From NCBI GenBank assembly GCA_036785705.1, contig JAWUZG010000157.1:62001-126000 (forward strand): a stretch of 64,000 nt of DNA. The letters are read 5' to 3'. Position 1 is the first letter of the stretch. The number at the start of each line of letters is the position of its first letter. Of this stretch, positions 24,170 to 37,989 are shown in pieces. The position numbers and the translations under genes are program-made. Below the pieces are notes generated by a model that ran no database searches, was not told where the DNA came from, and saw only the letters and a program-made list of their open reading frames with translations. Source of the DNA: Acanthornis magna (Eukaryota; Chordata; Aves; Passeriformes; Acanthizidae).

Positions 24170-27100
24170 ACTCGCTGCACTTCCACGGGGCCATCCCAGG
24201 GCTCTCAAGGCTCCTCAAGAACACTGAGGGCACACACAACCCCAGCGGCTCCATACGGACATCCCACGAGTCTCCCATTTGACAAACCTCTCTGCACCGA
24301 GATCACGGCCTTCAACAGCCTCTCAGGGCTCACAGCCCACCAGTCTCACGCTGCTAAGGTGCCACCAGCTCACAGGCACTCACAGGGGCTCCATGGGGAC
24401 ATCCCTGCACCCTCCATCCTCCTCAAGAGCTGGCAAGTCCCTGACACTCACACTTGCCCCCTGGCCACACTCCAGCCATCTCCAGGCTGCCAAAGAGCCA
24501 CGAGGTCCCATCTTGTCACAGGAACTCCCTGGGGACACGCCACAGCTATCCAGCTTTCAAAAGAACACTGAGCTCACAGGCCGTCCCAGGACAGCCATAG
24601 GCACACGCCAGGAGTCCGCACGCTGCCCAGAAGCCCTGGTGTCACAGGCACTCACTCACAGCACCTCGCTGCTGATATCCCAGGTGGCTCCACGCTGCTA
24701 AAGACATGTGATGGCACAGGCACTTTTGCATCACTCAAAGAATCATAGGAAAACTATCAGGAAAGAAAGATTTCATGGAAAAGCCACAGCAGGACAAGCT
24801 TCCTTGCCAAGCTTCACTCTACCACTTACACCATGCTTAAAGCACAGCGCGGAAAAGCAACAAACAAAAATCCAGAGTCAATCAATCCAAAATGAAATCA
24901 AACCAAAATTATCTATGCCTGTCTGTCCGTTTTTGTGGGGCTGTGTCTCTAAAGAAGAGAAAGGCTCAGGATAAGAAGAACATGGCTCAAAGGCTCAAGA
25001 GCACTTCCCTTAGGAGCACTTCAACTTGAGCAACATTTCACTTGATAACCCAAATTCAAATCAACAGCTTAGGGCAGCAACAGCAGTTAAGGGCATTCCA
25101 ACTGAACTGGACTTCAACTACACAACACTTCACTTAGAACTGAGCTGGAACCCAAGACCTCAACAAAGGATCCACACAGGCCTTACCATAGCACTGCAGG
25201 AACTTCGAGACCTAACTTAGGGACAAACCTAAAGCACTTCTGAATCCACCAGAGCAGCCCCTCTCCCACATTGCAGAGAGCACATGCACACCTGCACTCC
25301 CACAAGCACACAAAGAGGCTCTAGGAGGCAAAATTCCCCTCCAAGCTACTGAAATACTCCTTTCACGTGCCTTGCCATCTTCGCAGCGGCCAAAGGCTGA
25401 GGCCTCCGGGAGCGGCAGGATGGGGGGCCCAGGAGCCGTGCTCCTTCGCGCATCCCCCGAGTGCAGCAAACGGGACAGCTGCCGGCTGGCAGAGGCCCCA
25501 CGCACAGGCACTTTGCTGCTCACCGCTGCTGCGGCCCAGCACAGCTGCCAGGGCCTCCTTTGGCACCCCTGCTTACAGGGCCCCAAGGCATGGCCTTTCG
25601 TCACAACAAGCCTTCAGCCTGGCCCCACTTCTCATCGGCAGCTTTCCCTGAACGCGGGACAACACCAATGTGATGCCATCCAGGCAAAAACTAATTTCAA
25701 AGTCTCAACAACAAGCAAAAAAAGCAGGAGCACCTTAGAACACAGCACTTCCTGGCAGCACACAGCGTTTCTCAGAAGCTCCACAGCACCTCAGCCCCGC
25801 TGCCTTCCTCAAGGCCAAGGCCTCAGCACCATTGCTCATATCATGCTGCAGCCTGAAAAAAGGCCAGGGGGGGATGCACCAGCACAAGCAGGGAGATCAC
25901 ACCTGCCCACAGGCTCCCCATGCTCACATCCCATGGCATCCCGCGGCTCTCTCACCTTCCAAAGACCTCTGAGGTCACGGGCTCTCACAGTGCCTCCATC
26001 GGGACATCCCACCTGTCTCTAAGTGCTAAGGAGCTCTTTTGCAACTGCCACTCCCTGGCCTTCCAGGGGGACATGCCACGGCTCTCTCTATCTTCCTGAA
26101 GAACACACACGACAAGGGCAATGCCAGGGCCTCAAGGGTAACATCCCAGCAATCTGCACGCTGCTAAGGAGCCACGCTGGCACAGGACCTCACAGGGCAT
26201 GGCCTGTGACATTCCCTCCCTCTCCCTGCTGCTGGACAGCTGTGATGTCACAGGCACTCACCTCTGGCCCCTGCAGCCATTCCAGGCCTTTCCATGCTGC
26301 CAAAGCGCTCTGATGTCACCGACAGGCACTGTGGCTTCATGGCCACATGCCAAGGCTCTCCAGGCTGCAAAAGAGCCCTTTAGCCACAGGCACTTACACA
26401 GGTGCCATGGGCACATCTTAGTGCTCCCTCTGCTCATAGGAACCCCGAGGCCACCAGATATCCTGGCGGCTCCATGGCCACATCCCCAGGCTCTGTGGGC
26501 TGCTCAAGAGCTCTGATCTCACCTGCACTCACACAAGCTCCTCGGGGACATCTCTCGCTGCTGTGCTGGCAGATTCACACAAAGCCTCCCAGAGCAGCCT
26601 GGCCACTGAGTCACGAGGGCCAGAGAGCAGCCCTTGGCTTTCTCAACTCCTTCTCAGAGACACGAGCCTTGGCGGCGGCTGCATCCAATCCCAGCCTCAC
26701 ACTGTCCCTGCTTTAAGTAACTCTGTCCCGCAGCACTTACAAATGGCCCATCTGATCTATTCCTAGAAAAGCAGGTCTTCCCTAACACAAATGATTCGAC
26801 ACAAACAACTCAATCCCAATTACTGACCACTCCATAGAAAAGCTAAACCTACTCCTGCGAGGCTACACAGACTACAATGGAGTGCACTCGATGAAAACAA
26901 TAGGAAAGCAGTCATATCTTACAGCAAGCAAAAAAACCCAATTCCCAAGTAGAGCTCCATGGAACTCACCACACCAACACTCCTGGGCAGCTCTCTCTCC
27001 CTTCACCACCAAGAGTGCCCTTGCTTGCTGTCCACTTCCCCAGCACGAGCCCTCACACACTCCAAGGAGGAACACGCTAGAAAAACCTCCCCTAGGAAAG

Positions 27101-27625
27101 GGGACTGACTGCACATTGACACTCTCAAGGGACTGACTGTCAGGCAGACGCCTGCAACTCCCGGCAGCAGCTCAGCTGCCAAATCTTTGCCTCACTAGCA
27201 GCACCTTCATGCAGGCTTCCTTGCCAGAAGGACTTTCAGCAGAATTCAAGGCCAAAACAACACACGCTGGCCCTCTGAAAGACACCTGGAGACATTTGCA
27301 AATAGCACATGCTCCAAGTGCCTGCACCACGTTCCAAGGCAAAGCAGCCGGCCCAAAGCATCCTGCTACAACCTCCCAGGGGGCTCCCGACTGCTACACA
27401 GCACTCCGCTCAAAAGCACTCCCAGGCCTTCCAGCCTCACAGCCCACAGGCCTACAGCCTTCTGCAGAGCCCTGAGCTCACCTGCACTCACACACCTACC
27501 ATGGGCACCTGCCACAGCTCTCCGGCCATGAGAGACAGACCTGTGCTCTCAGGCACTCACAGCCATTCCAAGCTGACATCCCAGGGCCCTTTCATCTCAT
27601 CAGGCACCACTGCTATGTCACAGGC
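24170..27625. repeat. Array unit 8 (3,456 bp)
   Basis: CG is retained at 24267-24268. It is the first of six consecutive units (8-13) with CCGTTTTTG instead of CCGTGTTTG. It shares CCTTTCGTCAC, CTTTCCCTG, GGCGGCGGCTGC near 26672 and TCTTTGCC near 27185 with unit 10, forming the second half of the local dimer. Confidence 0.95.
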
Positions 27626-30600
27626 ACTCGCTGCACTTCCACGGGGCCATCCCAGGGCTCTCAAGGCTCCTCAAGAACACTGAGGGCACACACAACCCCA
27701 GCGGCTCCATACGGACATCCCATGAGTCTCCCATTTGACAAACCTCTCTGCACCGAGATCACGGCCTTCAACAGCCTCTCAGGGCTCACAGCCCACCAGT
27801 CTCACGCTGCTAAGGTGCCACCAGCTCACAGGCACTCACAGGGGCTCCATGGGGACATCCCTGCACCCTCCATCCTCCTCAAGAGCTGGCAAGTCCCTGA
27901 CACTCACACTTGCCCCCTGGCCACACTCCAGCCATCTCCAGGCTGCCAAAGAGCCACGAGGTCCCATCTTGTCACAGGAACTCCCTGGGGACACGCCACA
28001 GCTATCCAGCTTTCAAAAGAACACTGAGCTCACAGGCCATCCCAGGACAGCCATAGGCACACGCCACGAGTCCGCACGCTGCCCAGAAGCCCTGGTGTCA
28101 CAGGCACTCACTCACAGCACCTCGCTGCTGATATCCCAGGTGGCTCCACGCTGCTAAAGACATGTGATGGCACAGGCACTTTTACATCACTCAAAGAATC
28201 ATAGGAAAACTATCAGGAAAGAAAGATTTCATGGAAAAGCCACAGCAGGACAAGCTTCCTTGCCAAGCTTCACTCTACCACTTACACCATGCTTAAAGCA
28301 CAGCGCGGAAAAGCAACAAACAAAAATCCAGAGTCAATCAATCCAAAATGAAATCAAACCAAAATTATCTATGCCTGTCTGTCCGTTTTTGTGGGGCTGT
28401 GTCTCTAAAGAAGAGAAAGGCTCAGGATAAGAAGAACATGGCTCAAAGGCTCAAGAGCACTTCCCTTAGGAGCACTTCAACTTGAGCAACATTTCACTTG
28501 ATAACCCAAATTCAAATCAACAGCTTAGGGCAGCAACAGCAGTTAAGGGCATTCCAACTGAACTGGACTTCAACTACACAACACTTCACTTAGAACTGAG
28601 CTGGAACCCAAGACCTCAACAAAGGATCCACACAGGCCTTACCATAGCACTGCAGGAACTTCGAGACCTAACTTAGGGACAAACCTAAAGCACTTCTGAA
28701 TCCACCAGAGCAGCCCCTCTCCCACATTGCAGAGAGCACATGCACACCTGCACTCCCACAAGCACACAAAGAGGCTCTAGGAGGCAAAATTCCCCTCCAA
28801 GCTACTGAAATACTCCTTTCACGTGCCTTGCCATCTTCGCAGCGGCCAAAGGCTGAGGCCTCCGGGAGCAGCAGGATGGGGGGCCCAGGAGCCGTGCTCC
28901 TTCGCGCATCCCCCGAGTGCAGCAAACGGGACAGCTGCCGGCTGGCAGAGGCCCCACGCACAGGCACTTTGCTGCTCACCGCTGCTGCGGCCCAGCACAG
29001 CTGCCAGGGCCTCCTTTGGCACCCCTGCTTACAGGGCCCCAAGGCATGGCCTTTAGTCACAACAAGCCTTCAGCCTGGCCCCACTTCTCATCGGCAGCTT
29101 CCCCTGAACGTGGGACAACACCAATGTGATGCCATCCAGGCAAAAACTAATTTCAAAGTCTCAACAACAAGCAAAAAAAGCAGGAGCACCTTAGAACACA
29201 GCACTTCCTGGCAGCACACAGCGTTTCTCAGAAGCTCCACAGCACCTCAGCCCCGCTGCCTTCCTCAAGGCCAAGGCCTCAGCACCATTGCTCATATCAT
29301 GCTGCAGCCTGAAAAAAGGCCAGGGGGGGATGCACCAGCACAAGCAGGGAGATCACACCTGCCCACAGGCTCCCCATGCTCACATCCCATGGCATCCCGC
29401 GGCTCTCTCACCTTCCAAAGACCTCTGAGGTCACGGGCTCTCACAGTGCCTCCATCGGGACATCCCACCTGTCTCTAAGTGCTAAGGAGCTCTTTTGCAA
29501 CTGCCACTCCCTGGCCTTCCAGGGGGACATGCCACGGCTCTCTCTATCTTCCTAAAGAACACACACGACAAGGGCAATGCCAGGGCCTCAAGGGTAACAT
29601 CCCGGCAATCTGCACGCTGCTAAGGAGCCACGCTGGCACAGCAACTCACAGGGCATCGCCTGTGACATTCCCTCCCTCTCCCTGCTGCTGGACAGCTGTG
29701 ATGTCACAGGCACTCACCTCTGGCCCCTGCAGCCATTCCAGGCCTTTCCATGCTGCCAAAGCGCTCTGATGTCACCGACAGGCACTGTGGCTTCATGGCC
29801 ACATGCCAAGGCTCTCCAGGCTGCAAAAGAGCCCTTTAGCCACAGGCACTTACACAGGTGCCATGGGCACATCTTAGTGCTCCCTCTGCTCATAGGAACC
29901 CCGAGGCCACCAGATAGCCTGGCAGCTCCGTGGCCACATCCCCAGGCTCTCCAGGCTGCTCAAGAGCTCTGATCTCACCTGCACTCACACAAGCTCCTCG
30001 GGGACATCTCTCGCTGCTGTGCTGGCAGATTCACACAAAGCCTCCCAGAGCAGCCTGGCCACTGAGTCACGAGGGCCAGAGAGCAGCCCTTGGCTTTCTC
30101 AACTCCTTCTCAGAGACACGAGCCTTGGCGGCAGCTGCATCCAATCCCAGCCTCACACTTAAAGCCAGTGCTTTAAGTAACTCTGTCCCGCAGCACTTAC
30201 AAATGGCCCATCTGATCTATTCCTAGAAAAGCAGGTCTTCCCTAACACAAATGATTCGACACAAACAACTCAATCCCAATTACTGACCACTCCATAGAAA
30301 AGCTAAACCTACTCCTGCGAGGCTACACAGACTACAATGGAGTGCACTCGATGAAAACAATAGGAAAGCAGTCATATCTTACAGCAAGCAAAAAAACCCA
30401 ATTCCCAAGTAGAGCTCCATGGAACTCACCACACCAACACTCCTGGGCAGCTCTCTCTCCCTTCACCACCAAGAGTGCCCTTGCTTGCTGTCCACTTCCC
30501 CAGCACGAGCCCTCACACACTCCAAGGAGGAACACGCTAGAAAAACCTCCCCTAGGAAAGGGGACTGACTGCACACTGACACTCTCAAGGGACTGACTGT

Positions 30601-31077
30601 CAGGCAGACGCCTGCAACTCCCGGCAGCAGCTCAGCTGCCAAATCTTCGCCTCACTAGCAGCACCTTCATGCAGGCTTCCTTGCCAGAAGGACTTTCAGC
30701 AGAATTCAAGGCCAAAACAACACACGCTGGCCCTCTGAAAGACACCTGGAGACATTTGCAAATAGCACATGCTCCAAGTGCCTGCACCACGTTCCAAGGC
30801 AAAGCAGCCGGCCCAAAGCATCCTGCTACAACCTCCCAGAGGGCTCCCGACTGCTACACAGCACTCCGCTCAAAAGCACTCCCAGGCCTTCCAGCCTCAC
30901 AGCCTACAGCCTTCTGCAGAGCCCTGAGCTCACCTGCACTCACACACCTACCATGGGCACCTGCCACAGCTCTCCGGCCATGAGAGACAGACCTGTGCTC
31001 TCAGGCACTCACAGCCATTCCAAGCTGACATCCCAGGGCCCTTTCATCTCATCAGGCACCACTGCTATGTCACAGGC
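27626..31077. repeat. Array unit 9 (3,452 bp, hairpin insertion, chimeric)
   Basis: The first ~1 kb resembles unit 11 (TG at the 5' CpG site, CCATCCC, CACGAGTCC, CCGTTTTTG). From the CpG block onward it resembles unit 7: GGGAGCAG, hairpin at 30157-30178, GAGGGCTCC and the 8-bp deletion at 30904/30905. A private change at about 29656 gives GGGCATCGCC and removes the ATG of a recurrent short frame. Confidence 0.94.
30157..30178. other. Hairpin-forming replacement, unit 9
   Basis: The stem and loop are identical to those in unit 7, exactly 6,908 bp (two units) downstream. The identity of this complex change shows common descent of the two segments rather than two events. Confidence 0.85.
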
Positions 31078-34000
31078 ACTCGCTGCACTTCCACGGGGCC
31101 ATCCCAGGGCTCTCAAGGCTCCTCAAGAACACTGAGGGCACACACAACCCCAGCGGCTCCATACGGACATCCCACGAGTCTCCCATTTGACAAACCTCTC
31201 TGCACCGAGATCACGGCCTTCAACAGCCTCTCAGGGCTCACAGCCCACCAGTCTCACGCTGCTAAGGTGCCACCAGCTCACAGGCACTCACAGGGGCTCC
31301 ATGGGGACATCCCTGCACCCTCCATCCTCCTCAAGAGCTGGCAAGTCCCTGACACTCACACTTGCCCCCTGGCCACACTCCAGCCATCTCCAGGCTGCCA
31401 AAGAGCCACGAGGTCCCATCTTGTCACAGGAACTCCCTGGGGACACGCCACAGCTATCCAGCTTTCAAAAGAACACTGAGCTCACAGGCCGTCCCAGGAC
31501 AGCCATAGGCACACGCCAGGAGTCCGCACGCTGCCCAGAAGCCCTGGTGTCACAGGCACTCACTCACAGCACCTCGCTGCTGATATCCCAGGTGGCTCCA
31601 CGCTGCTAAAGAGATGTGATGGCACAGGCACTTTTACATCACTCAAAGAATCATAGGAAAACTATCAGGAAAGAAAGATTTCATGGAAAAGCCACAGCAG
31701 GACAAGCTTCCTTGCCAAGCTTCACTCTACCACTTACACCATGCTTAAAGCACAGCGCGGAAAAGCAACAAACAAAAATCCAGAGTCAATCAATCCAAAA
31801 TGAAATCAAACCAAAATTATCTATGCCTGTCTGTCCGTTTTTGTGGGGCTGTGTCTCTAAAGAAGAGAAAGGCTCAGGATAAGAAGAACATGGCTCAAAG
31901 GCTCAAGAGCACTTCCCTTAGGAGCACTTCAACTTGAGCAACATTTCACTTGATAACCCAAATTCAAATCAACAGCTTAGGGCAGCAACAGCAGTTAAGG
32001 GCATTCCAACTGAACTGGACTTCAACTACACAACACTTCACTTAGAACTGAGCTGGAACCCAAGACCTCAACAAAGGATCCACACAGGCCTTACCATAGC
32101 ACTGCAGGAACTTCGAGACCTAACTTAGGGACAAACCTAAAGCACTTCTGAATCCACCAGAGCAGCCCCTCTCCCACATTGCAGAGAGCACATGCACACC
32201 TGCACTCCCACAAGCACACAAAGAGGCTCTAGGAGGCAAAATTCCCCTCCAAGCTACTGAAATACTCCTTTCACGTGCCTTGCCATCTTCGCAGCGGCCA
32301 AAGGCTGAGGCCTCCGGGAGCGGCAGGATGGGGGGCCCAGGAGCCGTGCTCCTTCGCGCATCCCCCGAGTGCAGCAAACGGGACAGCTGCCGGCTGGCAG
32401 AGGCCCCACGCACAGGCACTTTGCTGCTCACCGCTGCTGCGGCCCAGCACAGCTGCCAGGGCCTCCTTTGGCACCCCTGCTTACAGGGCCCCAAGGCATG
32501 GCCTTTCGTCACAACAAGCCTTCAGCCTGGCCCCACTTCTCATCGGCAGCTTTCCCTGAACGCGGGACAACACCAATGTGATGCCATCCAGGCAAAAACT
32601 AATTTCAAAGTCTCAACAACAAGCAAAAAAAGCAGGAGCACCTTAGAACACAGCACTTCCTGGCAGCACACAGCGTTTCTCAGAAGCTCCACAGCACCTC
32701 AGCCCCGCTGCCTTCCTCAAGGCCAAGGCCTCAGCAGCATTGCTCATATCATGCTGCAGCCTGAAAAAAGGCCAGGGGGGGATGCACCAGCACAAGCAGG
32801 GAGATCACACCTGCCCACAGGCTCCCCATGCTCACATCCCATGGCATCCCGCGGCTCTCTCACCTTCCAAAGACCTCTGAGGTCACGGGCTCTCACAGTG
32901 CCTCCATCGGGACATCCCACCTGTCTCTAAGTGCTAAGGAGCTCTTTTGCAACTGCCACTCCCTGGCCTTCCAGGGGGACATGCCACGGCTCTCTCTATC
33001 TTCCTGAAGAACACACACGACAAGGGCAATGCCAGGGCCTCAAGGGTAACATCCCAGCAATCTGCACGCTGCTAAGGAGCCACGCTGGCACAGGACCTCA
33101 CAGGGCATGGCCTGTGACATTCCCTCCCTCTCCCTGCTGCTGGACAGCTGTGATGTCACAGGCACTCACCTCTGGCCCCTGCAGCCATTCCAGGCCTTTC
33201 CATGCTGCCAAAGCGCTCTGATGTCACCGACAGGCACTGTGGCTTCATGGCCACATGCCAAGGCTCTCCAGGCTGCAAAAGAGCCCTTTAGCCACAGGCA
33301 CTTACACAGGTGCCATGGGCACATCTTAGTGCTCCCTCTGCTCATAGGAACCCCGAGGTCACCAGATATCCTGGCGGCTCCATGGCCACATCCCCAGGCT
33401 CTGTGGGCTGCTCAAGAGCTCTGATCTCACCTGCACTCACACAAGCTCCTCGGGGACATCTCTCGCTGCTGTGCTGGCAGATTCACACAAAGCCTCCCAG
33501 AGCAGCCTGGCCACTGAGTCACGAGGGCCAGAGAGCAGCCCTTGGCTTTCTCAACTCCTTCTCAGAGACACGAGCCTTGGCGGCGGCTGCATCCAATCCC
33601 AGCCTCACACTGTCCCTGCTTTAAGTAACTCTGTCCCGCAGCACTTACAAATGGCCCATCTGATCTATTCCTAGAAAAGCAGGTCTTCCCTAACACAAAT
33701 GATTCGACACAAACAACTCAATCCCAATTACTGACCACTCCATAGAAAAGCTAAACCTACTCCTGCGAGGCTACACAGACTACAATGGAGTGCACTCGAT
33801 GAAAACAATAGGAAAGCAGTCATATCTTACAGCAAGCAAAAAAACCCAATTCCCAAGTAGAGCTCCATGGAACTCACCACACCAACACTCCTGGGCAGCT
33901 CTCTCTCCCTTCACCACCAAGAGTGCCCTTGCTTGCTGTCCACTTCCCCAGCACGAGCCCTCACACACTCCAAGGAGGAACACGCTAGAAAAACCTCCCC

Positions 34001-34533
34001 TAGGAAAGGGGACTGACTGCACATTGACACTCTCAAGGGACTGACTGTCAGGCAGACGCCTGCAACTCCCGGCAGCAGCTCAGCTGCCAAATCTTTGCCT
34101 CACTAGCAGCACCTTCATGCAGGCTTCCTTGCCAGAAGGACTTTCAGCAGAATTCAAGGCCAAAACAACACACGCTGGCCCTCTGAAAGACACCTGGAGA
34201 CATTTGCAAATAGCACATGCTCCAAGTGCCTGCACCACGTTCCAAGGCAAAGCAGCCGGCCCAAAGCATCCTGCTACAACCTCCCAGGGGGCTCCCGACT
34301 GCTACACAGCACTCCGCTCAAAAGCACTCCCAGGCCTTCCAGCCTCACAGCCCACAGGCCTACAGCCTTCTGCAGAGCCCTGAGCTCACCTGCACTCACA
34401 CACCTACCATGGGCACCTGCCACAGCTCTCCGGCCATGAGAGACAGACCTGTGCTCTCAGGCACTCACAGCCATTCCAAGCTGACATCCCAGGGCCCTTT
34501 CATCTCATCAGGCACCACTGCTATGTCACAGGC
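31078..34533. repeat. Array unit 10 (3,456 bp)
   Basis: CG is retained at 31175-31176. It is very close to unit 8 exactly two units away, with small differences: AAAGAGATG near 31612, CAGCATTGC near 32735 (shared with unit 7) and GAGGTCACC near 33357. Confidence 0.95.
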
Positions 34534-37500
34534 ACTCGCTGCACTTCCACGGGGCCATCCCAGGGCTCTCAAGGCTCCTCAAGAACACTGAGGGCACACA
34601 CAACCCCAGCGGCTCCATACGGACATCCCATGAGTCTCCCATTTGACAAACCTCTCTGCACCGAGATCACGGCCTTCAACAGCCTCTCAGGGCTCACAGC
34701 CCACCAGTCTCACGCTGCTAAGGTGCCACCAGCTCACAGGCACTCACAGGGGCTCCATGGGGACATCCCTGCACCCTCCATCCTCCTCAAGAGCTGGCAA
34801 GTCCCTGACACTCACACTTGCCCCCTGGCCACACTCCAGCCATCTCCAGGCTGCCAAAGAGCCACGAGGTCCCATCTTGTCACAGGAACTCCCTGGGGAC
34901 ACGCCACAGCTATCCAGCTTTCAAAAGAACACTGAGCTCACAGGCCATCCCAGGACAGCCATAGGCACACGCCACGAGTCCGCACGCTGCCCAGAAGCCC
35001 TGGTGTCACAGGCACTCACTCACAGCACCTCGCTGCTGATATCCCAGGTGGCTCCACGCTGCTAAAGACATGTGATGGCACAGGCACTTTTACATCACTC
35101 AAAGAATCATAGGAAAACTATCAGGAAAGAAAGATTTCATGGAAAAGCCACAGCAGGACAAGCTTCCTTGCCAAGCTTCACTCTACCACTTACACCATGC
35201 TTAAAGCACAGCACGGAAAAGCAACAAACAAAAATCCAGAGTCAATCAATCCAAAATGAAATCAAACCAAAATTATCTATGCCTGTCTGTCCGTTTTTGT
35301 GGGGCTGTGTCTCTAAAGAAGAGAAAGGCTCAGGATAAGAAGAACATGGCTCAAAGGCTCAAGAGCACTTCCCTTAGGAGCACTTCAACTTGAGCAACAT
35401 TTCACTTGATAACCCAAATTCAAATCAACAGCTTAGGGCAGCAACAGCAGTTAAGGGCATTCCAACTGAACTGGACTTCAACTACACAACACTTCACTTA
35501 GAACTGAGCTGGAACCCAAGACCTCAACAAAGGATCCACACAGGCCTTACCATAGCACTGCAGGAACTTCGAGACCTAACTTAGGGACAAACCTAAAGCA
35601 CTTCTGAATCCACCAGAGCAGCCCCTCTCCCACATTGCAGAGAGCACATGCACACCTGCACTCCCACAAGCACACAAAGAGGCTCTAGGAGGCAAAATTC
35701 CCCTCCAAGCTACTGAAATACTCCTTTCACGTGCCTTGCCATCTTCGCAGCGGCCAAAGGCTGAGGCCTCCGGGAGCGGCAGGATGGGGGGCCCAGGAGC
35801 CGTGCTCCTTCGCGCATCCCCCGAGTGCAGCAAACGGGACAGCTGCTGGCTGGCAGAGGCCCCACGCACAGGCACTTTGCTGCTCACCGCTGCTGCGGCC
35901 CAGCACAGCTGCCAGGGCCTCCTTTGGCACCCCTGCTTACAGGGCCCCAAGGCATGGCCTTTAGTCACAACAAGCCTTCAGCCTGGCCCCACTTCTCATC
36001 GGCAGCTTTCCCTGAACGCGGGACAACACCAATGTGATGCCATCCAGGCAAAAACTAATTTCAAAGTCTCAACAACAAGCAAAAAAAGCAGGAGCACCTT
36101 AGAACACAGCACTTCCTGGCAGCACACAGCGTTTCTCAGAAGCTCCACAGCACCTCAGCCCCGCTGCCTTCCTCAAGGCCAAGGCCTCAGCACCATTGCT
36201 CATATCATGCTGCAGCCTGAAAAAAGGCCAGGGGGGGATGCACCAGCACAAGCAGGGAGATCACACCTGCCCACAGGCTCCCCATGCTCACATCCCATGG
36301 CATCCCGCGGCTCTCTCACCTTCCAAAGACCTCTGAGGTCACGGGCTCTCACAGTGCCTCCATCGGGACATCCCACCTGTCTCTAAGTGCTAAGGAGCTC
36401 TTTTGCAACTGGCACTCCCTGGCCTTCCAGGGGGACATGCCACGGCTCTCTCTATCTTCCTGAAGAACACACACGACAAGGGCAATGCCAGGGCCTCAAG
36501 GGTAACATCCCAGCAATCTGCACGCTGCTAAGGAGCCACGCTGGCACAGGACCTCACAGGGCATGGCCTGTGACATTCCCTCCCTCTCCCTGCTGCTGGA
36601 CAGCTGTGATGTCACAGGCACTCACCTCTGGCCCCTGCAGCCATTCCAGGCCTTTCCATGCTGCCAAAGCGCTCTGATGTCACCGACAGGCACTGTGGCT
36701 TCATGGCCACATGCCAAGGCTCTCCAGGCTGCAAAAGAGCCCTTTAGCCACAGGCACTTACACAGGTGCCATGGGCACATCTTAGTGCTCCCTCTGCTCA
36801 TAGGAACCCCGAGGTCACCAGATATCCTGGCGGCTCCATGGCCACATCCCCAGGCTCTGTGGGCTGCTCAAGAGCTCTGATCTCACCTGCACTCACACAA
36901 GCTCCTCGGGGACATCTCTCGCTGCTGTGCTGGCAGATTCACACAAAGCCTCCCAGAGCAGCCTGGCCACTGAGTCACGAGGGCCAGAGAGCAGCCCTTG
37001 GCTTTCTCAACTCCTTCTCAGAGACATGAGCCTTGGCGGCAGCTGCATCCAATCCCAGCCTCACACTGTCCCTGCTTTAAGTAACTCTGTCCCGCAGCAC
37101 TTACAAATGGCCCATCTGATCTATTCCTAGAAAAGCAGGTCTTCCCTAACACAAATGATTCAACACAAACAACTCAATCCCAATTACTGACCACTCCATA
37201 GAAAAGCTAAACCTACTCCTGCGAGGCTACACAGACTACAATGGAGTGCACTCGATGAAAACAATAGGAAAGCAGTCATATCTTACAGCAAGCAAAAAAA
37301 CCCAATTCCCAAGTAGAGCTCCATGGAACTCACCACACCAACACTCCTGGGCAGCTCTCTCTCCCTTCACCACCAAGAGTGCCCTTGCTTGCTGTCCACT
37401 TCCCCAGCACGAGCCCTCACACACTCCAAGGAGGAACACGCTAGAAAAACCTCCCCTAGGAAAGGGGACTGACTGCACATTGACACTCTCAAGGGACTGA

Positions 37501-37989
37501 CTGTCAGGCAGACGCCTGCAACTCCCGGCAGCAGCTCAGCTGCCAAATCTTTGCCTCACTAGCAGCACCTTCATGCAGGCTTCCTTGCCAGAAGGACTTT
37601 CAGCAGAATTCAAGGCCAAAACAACACACGCTGGCCCTCTGAAAGACACCTGGAGACATTTGCAAATAGCACATGCTCCAAGTGCCTGCACCACGTTCCA
37701 AGGCAAAGCAGCCGGCCCAAAGCATCCTGCTACAACCTCCCAGGGGGCTCCCGACTGCTACACAGCACTCCGCTCAAAAGCACTCCCAGGCCTTCCAGCC
37801 TCACAGCCCACAGGCCTACAGCCTTCTGCAGAGCCCTGAGCTCACCTGCACTCACACACCTACCATGGGCACCTGCCACAGCTCTCCGGCCATGAGAGAC
37901 AGACCTGTGCTCTCAGGCACTCACAGCCATTCCAAGCTGACATCCCAGGGCCCTTTCATCTCATCAGGCACCACTGCTATGTCACAGGC
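34534..37989. repeat. Array unit 11 (3,456 bp)
   Basis: This is the first of a run of three near-identical units (11-13) sharing GCTGCTGG in the CpG block and GACATGAGCC near 37026. Differences from unit 12 that I can see include CACGAGTCC near 34975 and CAGCACGG near 35213. Confidence 0.95.
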
